From Brevundimonas sp. PAMC22021 (GTDB lineage Bacteria; Pseudomonadota; Alphaproteobacteria; Caulobacterales; Caulobacteraceae): a stretch of 64,000 nucleotides of DNA. The notes below the pieces were generated by a model, which was not told the DNA's origin, made no database searches, and was given only the letters and a program-made list of their open reading frames with translations. Numbering within the stretch: position 1 is the stretch's first letter; each line of letters starts with the position of its first letter. A program made the position numbers and the translations under genes. Shown piece after piece: positions 45,747-54,112 of this stretch. The stretch lies in NCBI RefSeq assembly GCF_019443405.1, contig NZ_CP080376.1, positions 558,001 through 622,000 of the forward strand, read 5' to 3'.

Positions 45747-47107
45747 TTACCCGCGATGGCGACGGCGTCGAACAGCAGGCTGGGGCTGTTGAACCCGCCG
45801 CGGAACTGCAGGTCCGACCCGCGCTCCATTCGGGCGTAGAGGTCGGTCAGCCGCCCGGCCACCGTGACCTCCGAGACCGGATAGGCGACGGCGCCGTTCT
45901 CGAACCAGAAGCCGGACACCCCGGCGGACCAGTCGCCGGTGTTCCCGTTCAGCGACGGTCCGAACATCGAGGTGATCAGAAGCCCCGCGCCCGCATCGCG
46001 CATCAGCGCGTCCAGATCGCGTTCGCCAGGGCCCAGGTGCAGGTTGTGGGTCGACACGCCGGACGGACCGGCGAGGCCGCGCGAGGCGTGGCCGGTGGAG
46101 CGCAGGCCCAGCTGCGCCGCGGACGCCGTGTTCAGCAGCCAGGTGGTCAGAACGCCGTCTTCGACCAGCGCCCGACGCTCGACCCGCACGCCTTCGTCGT
46201 CGAAGGGGGTGGAGCCGAGGCCGCGCAGGCGGAACGGATCATCGATCAGGTCCACGCCCTGCGGCAGCACCCGCTCGCCCAGCCGATCCTTCAGGAACGA
46301 GGTGCCGCGCGCGATCGAGGGCCCGGCGATGGCGCCGACCAGCGGCGAAAGCACCTGGGTCGCGACGCGGTTCTCAAAGATCACCGGCGCGGTGGTCGAG
46401 CCGATCTTGCGCGGCCCGGTGCGGGCGACGGCGCGCCGGCCGCCCTCCAGGCCGATGCTTTCGGCGTCCGGCAGGTCGGACATGTGGCGGGTGGTGCGGC
46501 TCTCGCCACCGCGCTCCATGGCCCCGTCCTTTTCGGCGATGACGCCGACGCCGAGCGAAAAGGCCGTGCCGCGATAACGCCCATCGAAGCCGTGCGAGGT
46601 GACGAGACGCCAGTCGCTGGACGACCAGGAGGCGTGCCCGCCCTCGGATCGCGCGACGCCCGGCACGCCGAGCGCCGCCGCTTCCGCCGCGACGGAGACC
46701 GCTTCCAGATCCGCGGCGCTGCGTTCGGTGGGGTCGAACAGGTCCAGGTCGGCCAAGGCGCCGCGCGCCAGCTGCTCTTCGGGCGCGAGGCCCGCGAATG
46801 GGTCCTCGGGGGCCAGCTGCGCCATCGCCACCGCCCGCTCCACCAAGCGCGCCCGCGTGGCGGCCGAAAGGTCGGAGGCCGACACCGTCGCCTGACGCTT
46901 GCCGATAAAGACGCGCAGGCCCAGGTCGCGGGACTCCTCGCGTTCCACGTCCTCCAGCTTGCCGTTGCGGACGCCGATCGACAGGGCGCGCCGGTCGGCG
47001 GACACCGCTTCTGCGGCGTCGGCGCCCGCCCTCAGCGCCGCCTGCACCACATCGTTCAGCAGGTCCTCGGAGGCGGCGGCGGGAACGGCGTCAAGCGTTT
47101 CGGTCAT
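45743..47107 (-). CDS. pmbA: TldD/PmbA family metalloprotease component
   Basis: A 454-aa PmbA (TldE) subunit, which with TldD forms a metalloprotease acting on modified peptides. Domain features: N-terminal VVQAALRAGADAAEAVSADRRALSIGVRNGKLEDVEREESRDLGLRVF, and C-terminal VERRALVEDGVLTTWLLNTASAAQLGLRSTGHA and FENGAVAYPVSEVTVAGRLTDL. No HExxxH, as expected for PmbA rather than TldD. TldD is not in the window. Overlaps the CysQ-like gene. Confidence 0.92.
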   Translation of the reverse strand: MTETLDAVPAAASEDLLNDVVQAALRAGADAAEAVSADRRALSIGVRNGKLEDVEREESRDLGLRVFIGKRQATVSASDLSAATRARLVERAVAMAQLAPEDPFAGLAPEEQLARGALADLDLFDPTERSAADLEAVSVAAEAAALGVPGVARSEGGHASWSSSDWRLVTSHGFDGRYRGTAFSLGVGVIAEKDGAMERGGESRTTRHMSDLPDAESIGLEGGRRAVARTGPRKIGSTTAPVIFENRVATQVLSPLVGAIAGPSIARGTSFLKDRLGERVLPQGVDLIDDPFRLRGLGSTPFDDEGVRVERRALVEDGVLTTWLLNTASAAQLGLRSTGHASRGLAGPSGVSTHNLHLGPGERDLDALMRDAGAGLLITSMFGPSLNGNTGDWSAGVSGFWFENGAVAYPVSEVTVAGRLTDLYARMERGSDLQFRGGFNSPSLLFDAVAIAGK

Positions 47108-47146
47108 GCCCCGATATGGCGGACGCGCCTGTCCGTCGCAACGGCC

Positions 47147-48994
47147 TCAGTCCTCGCGCGCCACCGGATAGAGCAGGTAGCGGTCGTCGTAGAAGGGCGT
47201 GCGTTCGTAGAACCACTGCAGCCGCGCATCGCCGTTGGCGGCGAAGGCGGGATCGCCGGCCAGCGTCTTCTCGAACTCGGCCTTCAGCGCAGGATCGGCC
47301 GCCATCATCCGCTCGGCCAAGGGCGCGATGGCGTATCCCTCGATGTATTCGACGCGGCTCAGCACCTCGGGGAACATGCCCCAGGCAAAGAAGCTCTCGC
47401 TCGACTGCGGCTCCAGCAACAGCACGGCGATGTCGCCGAGCGGCTGGTCAGTCGAGACGCGCACCGAGCCGACCGGCCAGGTCCAGTCCCGCCGCTCGAC
47501 CTCCACCGTCTCGACCGAGATCGGCACATGACCCTCGTTCGGGCGCGTCGCCAGCTTGGGCTCGACCAGGCGCAGCATGGACACGGCCTGCACGCGCGGC
47601 TCGGCCAGCGTCTCCATCTCGATCCCGTGCGCCCGCAGGCGCTCGATGATGTCCGTGCGATACGACGGGACCCAATAGGCGGTCGGTCGCTTCAGCGTCA
47701 GCGTCGGCTGCGAGCCGTAAAAGGGCATGCGCCACGTTTCGGGATCGGCCCGGCCCAGCCAGCGGATCTCGCGCCGTCCCGACGCCGGACTGTCATAGGT
47801 TTCGTAGAGAATGCCCTTGAAGTCGCGCGTGGACGACGGCCGGTCTTCGGCCTCGAAGTTCGCGAGGATTTCGGCGGGGCGCAGCGCCAGATCGCTCTGC
47901 GTCGCCGCACGCAGATCCCCGCCGCGTTCGGCCAGCAGCCGAATGGCCTCTTCCATGAACACATAAGTCCCCAGCACCCGCTGCTCGTGGGGCTTCAGGC
48001 TATGGTTCTCGATCAGGATGGTCGGCACGTGCGCCGCCGCCCCCCAGCCGTTGGAGAAGCGTTCGCCCAAACCTCCATCCGACAGCCCCTTCTTCGGATC
48101 GCTGTCGTCGACGCCGAACACCAGTTCGCCCGGGATGTGGCCCTCCCGCTCCAGCGCCGTGTTCATCGCCGGCTTGAACACGGCGTCCAGCCAGCGCGAG
48201 CTCGCGGGCGAGCGGCTGAACGTCCCGTTCTCGCCATTGAAGCCGTAGGTGACGTCGTATTGGTAATCCATGCCGTCGGTGACGTGGACGTCGACATAGA
48301 GATCGGGCCGGTACTTCAGGATCAGGCCGCGCACAGCCCGCATCTCCGGCTGGTCCAGCTTCAGATAGTCGCGGTTCAGGTTCTGGTTGGTCGCGGTGTT
48401 GCGCCAGCCCTGGATGCGCGGCCCCCGCTGGTTGGGGCGAGAGTAGCGGCTCGCCCGCTCATGCCCGTCCACGCTCAGGATCGGGATCAGGATCAGGTTG
48501 ACGCGGTCCAGCAGCCCGTCCTTGCCGTAGAAGGCGATGTCGCGCAGCAGCATCATGCCTGCGTCCTTGCCGTCGATCTCGCCCGGATGGATGCCGGCCT
48601 GGACCATCAGCACGGGCTTGGCCGGATCAAAGGTCGTCCCGTCCTTTGACGCGATCACCGCATGGATGGGCCGCCCCTCCGGCGAGACGCCGAACGGTTC
48701 GAGGCGGATCAGGTCGGAGGCTTGGTCCAGCCGCTCGAACCAGGCGCGGGTGTCGGCGTAGTCGGGGCTGAAGTCATGCGCCGCATCCGCCTCGAACGCC
48801 GTCGCCCACGGGTCATTGGCGTCGCGCAGCAACGCCCTCGACCCGCCGCTCCAGGCTGGCGCCGGCGGCAGAAACGGCCGGTCCCAAGGCGCGGCGTTGG
48901 GGACGGCAGGCGAGGCGAGATCAAGGTCTTGGGACATTGTCGGAGTTGCGATTACGAAGGCGGTGAGTGCTGTAAGTGAGACGAGGCGGAGCAT
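47147..48994 (-). CDS. secreted M14-family zinc carboxypeptidase
   Basis: A 615-aa secreted peptidase. Signal peptide 1-21 (LVSLTALTAFVIATPTMS). The M14 zinc site: VQAGIHPGEIDGKDAG (HxxE) and DVHVTDG (third ligand). NLNRDYLKLDQPEMRAVRGLI is the substrate-binding arginine region. The C-terminal half (from about 420) is an accessory domain. The start at 48994 is chosen over an upstream ATG that runs into mazF. Substrate unknown. Confidence 0.88.
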   Translation of the reverse strand: MLRLVSLTALTAFVIATPTMSQDLDLASPAVPNAAPWDRPFLPPAPAWSGGSRALLRDANDPWATAFEADAAHDFSPDYADTRAWFERLDQASDLIRLEPFGVSPEGRPIHAVIASKDGTTFDPAKPVLMVQAGIHPGEIDGKDAGMMLLRDIAFYGKDGLLDRVNLILIPILSVDGHERASRYSRPNQRGPRIQGWRNTATNQNLNRDYLKLDQPEMRAVRGLILKYRPDLYVDVHVTDGMDYQYDVTYGFNGENGTFSRSPASSRWLDAVFKPAMNTALEREGHIPGELVFGVDDSDPKKGLSDGGLGERFSNGWGAAAHVPTILIENHSLKPHEQRVLGTYVFMEEAIRLLAERGGDLRAATQSDLALRPAEILANFEAEDRPSSTRDFKGILYETYDSPASGRREIRWLGRADPETWRMPFYGSQPTLTLKRPTAYWVPSYRTDIIERLRAHGIEMETLAEPRVQAVSMLRLVEPKLATRPNEGHVPISVETVEVERRDWTWPVGSVRVSTDQPLGDIAVLLLEPQSSESFFAWGMFPEVLSRVEYIEGYAIAPLAERMMAADPALKAEFEKTLAGDPAFAANGDARLQWFYERTPFYDDRYLLYPVARED

Positions 48995-48998
48995 GGCG

Positions 48999-49313
48999 TC
49001 AGTCTTCGAACATTTCGCGCAGAATGGCGAGGACGCCGGCCAGAATGCTCGGCTCCGCATCGCCGATACGCCGACTCAGACGAGCGTGATCAATCGTGCG
49101 AACCTGATCCGCCGCGGCGGCTCCCGGCTTTTCGGCTACGGATGTGGGGAATCGGAAGCGCCGATGGCCGCCACCGGTTAGAGGCACGATGATCGATGTT
49201 CCGCTCCGGTTCATCTGGTCGGGCGAAACGATCAGGCAGGGGCGGGTCTTACGGATCTCATGGCCTATGGTCGGGTCGAGGCGGACCCACCAGATTTCGC
49301 CGCGCCTGACCAC
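48999..49313 (-). CDS. mazF: MazF/PemK-type toxin
   Basis: A 104-aa ribonuclease toxin. It has the MazF/PemK fold: VRRGEIWWVRLDPTIGHEIRKTRPCLIVSP, then SIIVPLTGG and DQVRTIDHARLSRRIG with the characteristic TID-R pair. The GTG start follows the antitoxin stop directly (TAG then GTG). Ends 4 bases before the M14 peptidase start. Confidence 0.92.
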   Translation of the reverse strand: MVRRGEIWWVRLDPTIGHEIRKTRPCLIVSPDQMNRSGTSIIVPLTGGGHRRFRFPTSVAEKPGAAAADQVRTIDHARLSRRIGDAEPSILAGVLAILREMFED

Positions 49314-49643
49314 CTAAGCTTTCACCACGCCATCGGCGCGAAGTTGCGCTTCGATACGCGCCATGTCCTCTTCCGAAAATGCGTCCCATTCGTCTTGCGA
49401 ATCGGGCGTCAGATCCGCCTCCAGCCATTCCCGATCCTCAACGGCCAGTCCCTCGGCCGCGAGCGCCGCGAAATCGTCGGCCCAGCCTTCACGAACCTCA
49501 CGCCGGGCGGGCGTGATGCTGACTTTGCCCGGCTCATAGACGAACTCCACAGCCGCGCCCTCGCTCACGCCAAGCGCCGCAAGTGCGGATTTGGGCAGGA
49601 TGACGCCCGCCGAGTTGCCGATCTTTCGGACCTTGCTGGCCAT
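49314..49643 (-). CDS. mazE: MazE/AbrB-type antitoxin
   Basis: A 109-aa antitoxin. Residues 1-48 are the swapped-hairpin AbrB domain (SKVRKIGNSAGVILPKSALAALGVSEGAAVEF). The tail is acidic (DDFAALAAEGLAVEDREWLEADL, SEEDMARIEAQL), likely toxin binding. ATG at 49643 with GGAGA upstream; an extension to 49733 would run through the operator and into ubiD. Directly upstream of mazF. Confidence 0.9.
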   Translation of the reverse strand: MASKVRKIGNSAGVILPKSALAALGVSEGAAVEFVYEPGKVSITPARREVREGWADDFAALAAEGLAVEDREWLEADLTPDSQDEWDAFSEEDMARIEAQLRADGVVKA

Positions 49644-49653
49644 CGCCGTCTCC

Positions 49654-49672
49654 GTTGCAACAAAGTTATAAC
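49654..49672. promoter_or_regulatory. double palindrome, candidate MazE operator
   Basis: GTTGCAAC (49654-49661) and GTTATAAC (49665-49672) are perfect palindromes with the shared form GTTNNAAC, 11 bases centre to centre, in the 41-base gap between ubiD and mazE. This is one turn of helix, suiting cooperative binding by dimers. The second also gives a TATAAC-like -10. Confidence 0.7.
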
Positions 49673-49684
49673 GCGACCTTCGCG

Positions 49685-51214
49685 CTACTTCCAGATCGGC
49701 TTGCTGTCGCCCGGCAAGCCGAGCCGCCCCCACATCTCGCTGACCCGCTCAACCACCGCCTCGTCCATGCGGATTTCCTCGCCCCACTCCCGCTTGGTCT
49801 CGGGCGGCCATTTGTCGGTGGCGTCCAGGCCGATCTTGGAGCCCAGGCCGCTCTCCGGGCTGGCGAAATCCAGATAGTCGATGGGCGTCGACTCGATCAC
49901 GGTGATGTCGCGCGCCGGGTCCATCTTGGTGGAGATGGCCCACATCACGTCCTTCCAATCGCGGGCGTCGATGTCGTGGTCCACGACGATCACCCACTTG
50001 GTGTACATGAACTGGCGCAGGTAGCTCCACACGCCCAGCATCACTCGCTTGGCGTGGCCGGGATAGGCCTTCTTCATCGACACCACGGCGATGCGGTAGC
50101 TGCACCCCTCGGGCGGTAGCCAGAAGTCCGTGATCTCGGGGAACTGCTGGCGCAGCAGGGGAATGAACACCTCGTTCAGCGCCTCGCCCAGCACACTGGG
50201 CTCATCCGGCGGACGGCCGGTGAAGGTGGTCAGATAGATCGGGTCCTTGCGCATGGTGACGGCGCTGACCTGGAACACCGGGAACTTCTCGACCGAGTTG
50301 TAATAGCCGGTGTGGTCGCCGTAGGGGCCTTCGTCCTCGAACGCGTCCAGCAGGACGTGGCCCTCCAGCACGATCTCGGCCTGCGCCGGCACCATCAGCG
50401 GCACGGTCTTGCACGGGGCCAGTTCGGCCTTGGCGCCGCGCATCAGGCCGGCGAACTGGTATTCCGACAGGGTGTCCGGCACCGGCGTCACCGCCGCCAG
50501 GATCGTGCCCGGATCGGCCCCAAGCACGACGGCGCAGGGCAGGGGCTCCTTCGGCCGGACCTTTTTGTGCCGGGCGTAGTGCTGGGCCCCGCCCCGATGG
50601 GCCAGCCAGCGCATTATCGCCCGATCCTTGCCCAGCACCTGCATGCGATAGATGCCGAGGTTGAAGTCGTCCTCACGATCCTCGCTCGGCCCCTTGGTCA
50701 CCACCAAGCCCCAGGTGATCAGCGGCGCGGGCTCTCCGGGCCAGCATGACTGCACCGGCAGGGCGGTCAGATCGATCCGGTCGCCGGTCAGCACCACCTC
50801 CTGCACCGGCGCACGCCCCACGGTCTTGGGCCGCATCGACATCACCGTCTTGGCCAGCGGCAGCATCTCCATGGCGTCGGCGAAGCCGCGCGGCGGCGTC
50901 GGATTGCGCAAAAAGGCCAGCAGTTCGCCGACCTCGCGAAGTTCGCCGGTGGTGGTGCGATCCTTGCCCTCCAGCGTCACGCCCATGGCGACCCGTTTCA
51001 CCGTGCCGAACAGATTGGCCAGGCACGGGATCGGGCTGATCGAGCCGTCCGGCATCACCGGCTTTTCAAACAGCACGGCCGGTCCGCCGTTGCGCAGCAG
51101 CCGCGTCTGGATTTCCGTCATCTCAAGCACGGTGGACACGGGCTCGGACACCCGCACCAGCTCCCCTTGCGCCTCCAGTTTCGCCATGAACTCGCGCAGG
51201 GATCGGTAGGCCAT
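49685..51214 (-). CDS. ubiD: UbiD family decarboxylase
   Basis: A 509-aa decarboxylase that acts on 3-octaprenyl-4-hydroxybenzoate in ubiquinone synthesis using prenylated FMN. Seen: [60 protein letters not shown] and [22 protein letters not shown], with the E-R-E triad region. Last part ends [10 protein letters not shown]. UbiX is not in the window. Upstream neighbour of mazEF, same strand. Confidence 0.93.
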   Translation of the reverse strand: MAYRSLREFMAKLEAQGELVRVSEPVSTVLEMTEIQTRLLRNGGPAVLFEKPVMPDGSISPIPCLANLFGTVKRVAMGVTLEGKDRTTTGELREVGELLAFLRNPTPPRGFADAMEMLPLAKTVMSMRPKTVGRAPVQEVVLTGDRIDLTALPVQSCWPGEPAPLITWGLVVTKGPSEDREDDFNLGIYRMQVLGKDRAIMRWLAHRGGAQHYARHKKVRPKEPLPCAVVLGADPGTILAAVTPVPDTLSEYQFAGLMRGAKAELAPCKTVPLMVPAQAEIVLEGHVLLDAFEDEGPYGDHTGYYNSVEKFPVFQVSAVTMRKDPIYLTTFTGRPPDEPSVLGEALNEVFIPLLRQQFPEITDFWLPPEGCSYRIAVVSMKKAYPGHAKRVMLGVWSYLRQFMYTKWVIVVDHDIDARDWKDVMWAISTKMDPARDITVIESTPIDYLDFASPESGLGSKIGLDATDKWPPETKREWGEEIRMDEAVVERVSEMWGRLGLPGDSKPIWK

Positions 51215-51241
51215 CGGTCGCTCCAGGTCTCGGTCGCTGGC

Positions 51242-51892
51242 CTAAAGGGCGGACGGCGCGCTGTCACGCCTCGCGCGGCGAGACAGAACCCGGTCCATGG
51301 CCACGATCAGCAGGCCCAGGGCGTAGAAGAAGGCGGCGAAGGCCAACAGGCTGACGCCCAGTCCGCCCCATCCGATCCGGTCCGGATCAACGAAGCCATA
51401 GGGCCACCAGCCGGAGACGAGGCCGTGCGCCACCGTCCAGACGCCGTAGACCAGCGGAAAGCCCAGCCACTTGGCCGCATCGATCCACCTCAGCCGACCC
51501 TTGGGCGTGAACAACAGCCAGTCGAGCACAAAGGCTGTGGGCGTGACGGTGTGCAGCACGACGTTGACCACCAGCAACCATCCCGTCGGGTTCCAGTAGG
51601 GCGCCAGCAGCAGGTGATAGATGACGCCGACCACGGTGATGTACATGGCCACCGAGGCCCGCACGCCTTCGCTGGCGCTCCAGCGCGCCAGCCGCCGGTG
51701 GTCTCTCAGCAGCGGCCCGGTGAAGGCCAGCGCCACCAGCAGATTGGTCAGGATGGTGAAGAAGCTGAACAGCCGGACGATGGCGGCCGCGACATCCCAA
51801 CCGGCCTTGCCATCGACGGCAAGCGCGACCTGAACGGCCAGCGCCAGCCAGGCGACAACGGCGAACAGCCCGCGATACATACGCGCGCTCAT
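51242..51892 (-). CDS. Pr6Pr family membrane protein
   Basis: A 216-aa protein with about six membrane helices (LFAVVAWLALAVQVALAV, FFTILTNLLVALAFTG, AMYITVVGVIYHLLLAPYWN, LVVNVVLHTVTPTAFVLDWLLF, FPLVYGVWTVAHGLVSGWWPYGF, ALGLLIVAMDRVL). FSFFTILTNLLVA, LHTVTPTAFVLDWLLF and WWPYGFVDP are the Pr6Pr family signature. Function unknown. Followed 28 bases later by ubiD, same strand. Confidence 0.82.
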   Translation of the reverse strand: MSARMYRGLFAVVAWLALAVQVALAVDGKAGWDVAAAIVRLFSFFTILTNLLVALAFTGPLLRDHRRLARWSASEGVRASVAMYITVVGVIYHLLLAPYWNPTGWLLVVNVVLHTVTPTAFVLDWLLFTPKGRLRWIDAAKWLGFPLVYGVWTVAHGLVSGWWPYGFVDPDRIGWGGLGVSLLAFAAFFYALGLLIVAMDRVLSRRARRDSAPSAL

Positions 51893-51908
51893 CGGGCGCG
51901 CCGCCGCG

Positions 51909-52157
51909 TCAGTAGGCGCGCGTATCCGACACCAGCGCCCAGACCGGCAGATGCAGGGCGCGGGTCGCGGCGTCGACCTGGAGCATGCTGAGATGCTCCC
52001 GTCCCGCCTCCATCCGGCGCAGGGCCTCCGGCGTGACGCCGAGATCGCGCGCCAGGACCTCGGGCGCCATGCCGCGCTGATCCCGCCATCGCTTCAACCG
52101 CGCGCCGATCGCCGCATCCGTCGGATCGACGCCGGGAAAACCCAGAACAGAGCCCAT
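51909..52157 (-). CDS. small XRE-type helix-turn-helix protein
   Basis: An 82-aa DNA-binding protein. The HTH is at about residues 18-60 (IGARLKRWRDQRGMAPEVLARDLGVTPEALRRMEAGREHLSM), the Cro/C1 pattern with a helix on each side of the turn. No partner domain. It sits between the Pr6Pr gene and a convergent-unrelated aldo/keto reductase, all on the same strand, and may be a local regulator. Confidence 0.75.
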   Translation of the reverse strand: MGSVLGFPGVDPTDAAIGARLKRWRDQRGMAPEVLARDLGVTPEALRRMEAGREHLSMLQVDAATRALHLPVWALVSDTRAY

Positions 52158-52198
52158 GGCCGCACTCCCTGGCTGGGGCTCTGTCGGGCGACGGCCCC

Positions 52199-53044
52199 TT
52201 ATGCGGCAACATCATCCCATTGGAAGGCCGGGTCAATCCAGTCGCCGAGACGGCCATCGGGACGCGCCAGGCCATGGATGCGCGCCACCTCTTCGTTCGA
52301 CAGCTCGAAATCGAAGATGTCGAAATTCTCGCGCGCGCGGCCTTCCTTGGTGGTGCGGGGAATGGCGATGACATTCTGCTGGATCAGCCAGCGCAGCGTG
52401 ACCTGGCCGTTGGTCTTGCCGTGCGCCCGGGCGATCTCGCTGATCGCGGCGTCGTCGGCGATCTTGCCCTGGGCCAGCGGCGACCAGGCGGTGATCGACG
52501 AGCCCAGCGCCTTGGCCGTCTCCAGCAGCGGCGTCAGCTTCAGATAGGGGTGATACTCGACCTGGTTGGTCAGCAGTCTCGACTCCGACAGGTCCTGCGC
52601 CTGACGGAACTCCTTTGACGGAAAGTTGGACAGGCCGATGTCGCGTGTCAGGCCCTGGGCGCGGGCGTCGTTCAACGCCTCCAGCGTCTCCTCGAACGAC
52701 GGCTGCACCTTGGGCCAGTGCAGCAGCAGCAGGTCGGGGGTGAAGCCCAGCCGCTCCACCGATCCTTGCGCCGCGCGCTGCAGATCGCCGTTCGCGAAGT
52801 CCTCGACCCAGATCTTGGTGGTCAGGAAGATGTCGTCGCGGTTGACGCCCGAGTCCCGGATGCCTTGGCCGACGGCTTCCTCGTTGTTGTAGATTTTCGC
52901 CGTGTCGATGTGGCGATAGCCGATGCGCAGGGCCTCGGCGACCATGCGGCGCGCGTCCTCCGGCTCCAGCTGCCAGGTGCCGAAGCCCAGCAGGGGAATC
53001 TGCACGTCGCCGGCGGTGAGGGTGGGCTGGTCGCCATAGGCCAT
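52199..53044 (-). CDS. aldo/keto reductase
   Basis: A 281-aa NADPH-dependent reductase of the AKR superfamily (2,5-diketo-gluconate reductase type). Catalytic residues visible: Asp and Tyr in HIDTAKIYNNEEAVG, Lys in FLTTKIWVEDF, His in LLLHWPK. C-terminal cofactor loop AIPRTTKEGRARENFDIFDFEL. Cytoplasmic; real substrate cannot be predicted. Confidence 0.92.
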   Translation of the reverse strand: MAYGDQPTLTAGDVQIPLLGFGTWQLEPEDARRMVAEALRIGYRHIDTAKIYNNEEAVGQGIRDSGVNRDDIFLTTKIWVEDFANGDLQRAAQGSVERLGFTPDLLLLHWPKVQPSFEETLEALNDARAQGLTRDIGLSNFPSKEFRQAQDLSESRLLTNQVEYHPYLKLTPLLETAKALGSSITAWSPLAQGKIADDAAISEIARAHGKTNGQVTLRWLIQQNVIAIPRTTKEGRARENFDIFDFELSNEEVARIHGLARPDGRLGDWIDPAFQWDDVAA

Positions 53045-53074
53045 GGAAAGCTCCTTTGTCGGGGAAGGGTGCAG

Positions 53075-53437
53075 TTAGGCGTCCGGTTCCTCCGGCGTAA
53101 GGGCCGGATGCGCTTTCCGCAGCGACGCAGGCGCGATCTTGCGCCAGCGTCGGGTCAGCGCCGAGCGCAGCCAGGCGGGATCGACGCTTTCGATGCGCGC
53201 CAGCAGAATAGGATGCGGCCGGTGGTGATCGGTGACCACAAAGGTGTCAGGCTCCGCCTCGGCCAGCATGTCGCGCTGGTCGAGGCTGTCCAGCTGGACC
53301 ACCAGGCAGTCGGGCGCGTCGGGCCAGAACCAGGTAAAGAACTTGCCCCGCACCTTGTACGAGGGATGACCATAGGAGACCGCCGTCTCCGCGCCCGGAA
53401 AGGACATCAGCAGGGCGTGGACATCGTCCCGTGTCAC
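53075..53437 (-). CDS. MmcQ/YjbR family protein
   Basis: A 120-aa protein of the MmcQ/YjbR (CyaY-like fold) family: SFPGAETAVSYGHPSYKVRGKFFTWFWPDAPDCLVVQLD and WLRSALTRRWRKIAPASLRKA. Function unknown. The GTG start overlaps the upstream vapC stop (GTGA), giving another housekeeping-like gene coupled to a toxin. Confidence 0.85.
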   Translation of the reverse strand: MTRDDVHALLMSFPGAETAVSYGHPSYKVRGKFFTWFWPDAPDCLVVQLDSLDQRDMLAEAEPDTFVVTDHHRPHPILLARIESVDPAWLRSALTRRWRKIAPASLRKAHPALTPEEPDA

Positions 53438-53832
53438 GGCGCGATCAGCTCCACCTCGGGGAAATAGGTCCTGTAGCGTGCTGCGTCGCGCGTCAGCAGC
53501 CGGTGGCCGCGGACCAGCGCGTGCGCGCCGATGAAGAAGTCGGGCAGGGGCGCGCTGCGGGCGCCGCCTCGGCGACGATAGGTCTGGAACGCCTTGCCGG
53601 CCGCGAACGCGGCCTCGAACGGCAGGGCTTCGCGCTCCAACAGCGCAAGCATGGCGTCCACGTCGGCTGGATCGGTGAACGGGATCGACACTTCCGCATA
53701 GATGATCGGGTCGATCAGCAGGACTTCGCCTCCGTCGACGAGTCGTTCCACCTGTTCGATCGACCAAACCCGCCAGTCCGACGTGCGGTCGATCAGGTCG
53801 ATAAGGACATTGCTGTCGACAAGAACGCTCAT
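53434..53832 (-). CDS. vapC: PIN-domain toxin VapC (second)
   Basis: A 132-aa PIN nuclease: MSVLVDSNVLIDLIDRTSDW with the active-site aspartate, VLLIDPIIYAEVSIPF with the Glu, and PDFFIGAHALVRGHRLLTRDAARYRTYFPEVELI with the Asp pair. Preceded by its antitoxin, whose stop it overlaps by ATGA. Its stop overlaps the MmcQ/YjbR gene. Confidence 0.9.
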   Translation of the reverse strand: MSVLVDSNVLIDLIDRTSDWRVWSIEQVERLVDGGEVLLIDPIIYAEVSIPFTDPADVDAMLALLEREALPFEAAFAAGKAFQTYRRRGGARSAPLPDFFIGAHALVRGHRLLTRDAARYRTYFPEVELIAP

Positions 53833-54062
53833 TCGCCGCGCGTCAGCGCCATGACTTCGTCGGCGCTCATCGTGAGCCGGTCACCGAAACCGGCCATGTG
53901 CTCGGTCAACCGCCTGCCGCGACCGCCAGTCCGTTCGCCGCTGCGCACCACGGTCACGACGTTGCCGTCGTAGTGAAAGTCCACTTCGGTATGCGGCAGC
54001 AGCCCCGCCTGTGCGCGGATGTCGGCGGGGATGGTGACCTGGCCTTTCGACGTGATGCGCAT
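53829..54062 (-). CDS. vapB: AbrB/VapB-type antitoxin (second)
   Basis: A 77-aa antitoxin. AbrB hairpin MRITSKGQVTIPADIRAQAGLLPHTEVDF with the classical KGQVTIP motif, followed by a C-terminal segment (LTEHMAGFGDRLTMSADEVMALTRGE) for VapC binding. ATG at 54062 with GAGAGG nine bases upstream inside the palindrome. A longer upstream frame is rejected because it covers the operator. Confidence 0.9.
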   Translation of the reverse strand: MRITSKGQVTIPADIRAQAGLLPHTEVDFHYDGNVVTVVRSGERTGGRGRRLTEHMAGFGDRLTMSADEVMALTRGE

Positions 54063-54063
54063 T

Positions 54064-54092
54064 GTATTACCTCTCGGTCGAGAAGGTAATAC
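54064..54092. promoter_or_regulatory. vapBC (second) operator palindrome
   Basis: GTATTACC at 54064-54071 and GGTAATAC at 54085-54092 are exact inverted repeats, with a TCTC/GAGA pair inside, immediately upstream of the antitoxin ATG and covering its ribosome site. This is a classic autoregulatory site for an AbrB-type antitoxin. It also separates the module from the gamma-glutamyltransferase gene ending at 54113. Confidence 0.85.
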
Positions 54093-54112
54093 TCCCCGCC
54101 TCAACCCGCAAC

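Noticed and set aside
46037..48649. 870-codon open frame on the plus strand over pmbA and the M14 peptidase
   Set aside because: Antisense to two genes with intact motifs; composition is typical of a shadow frame.
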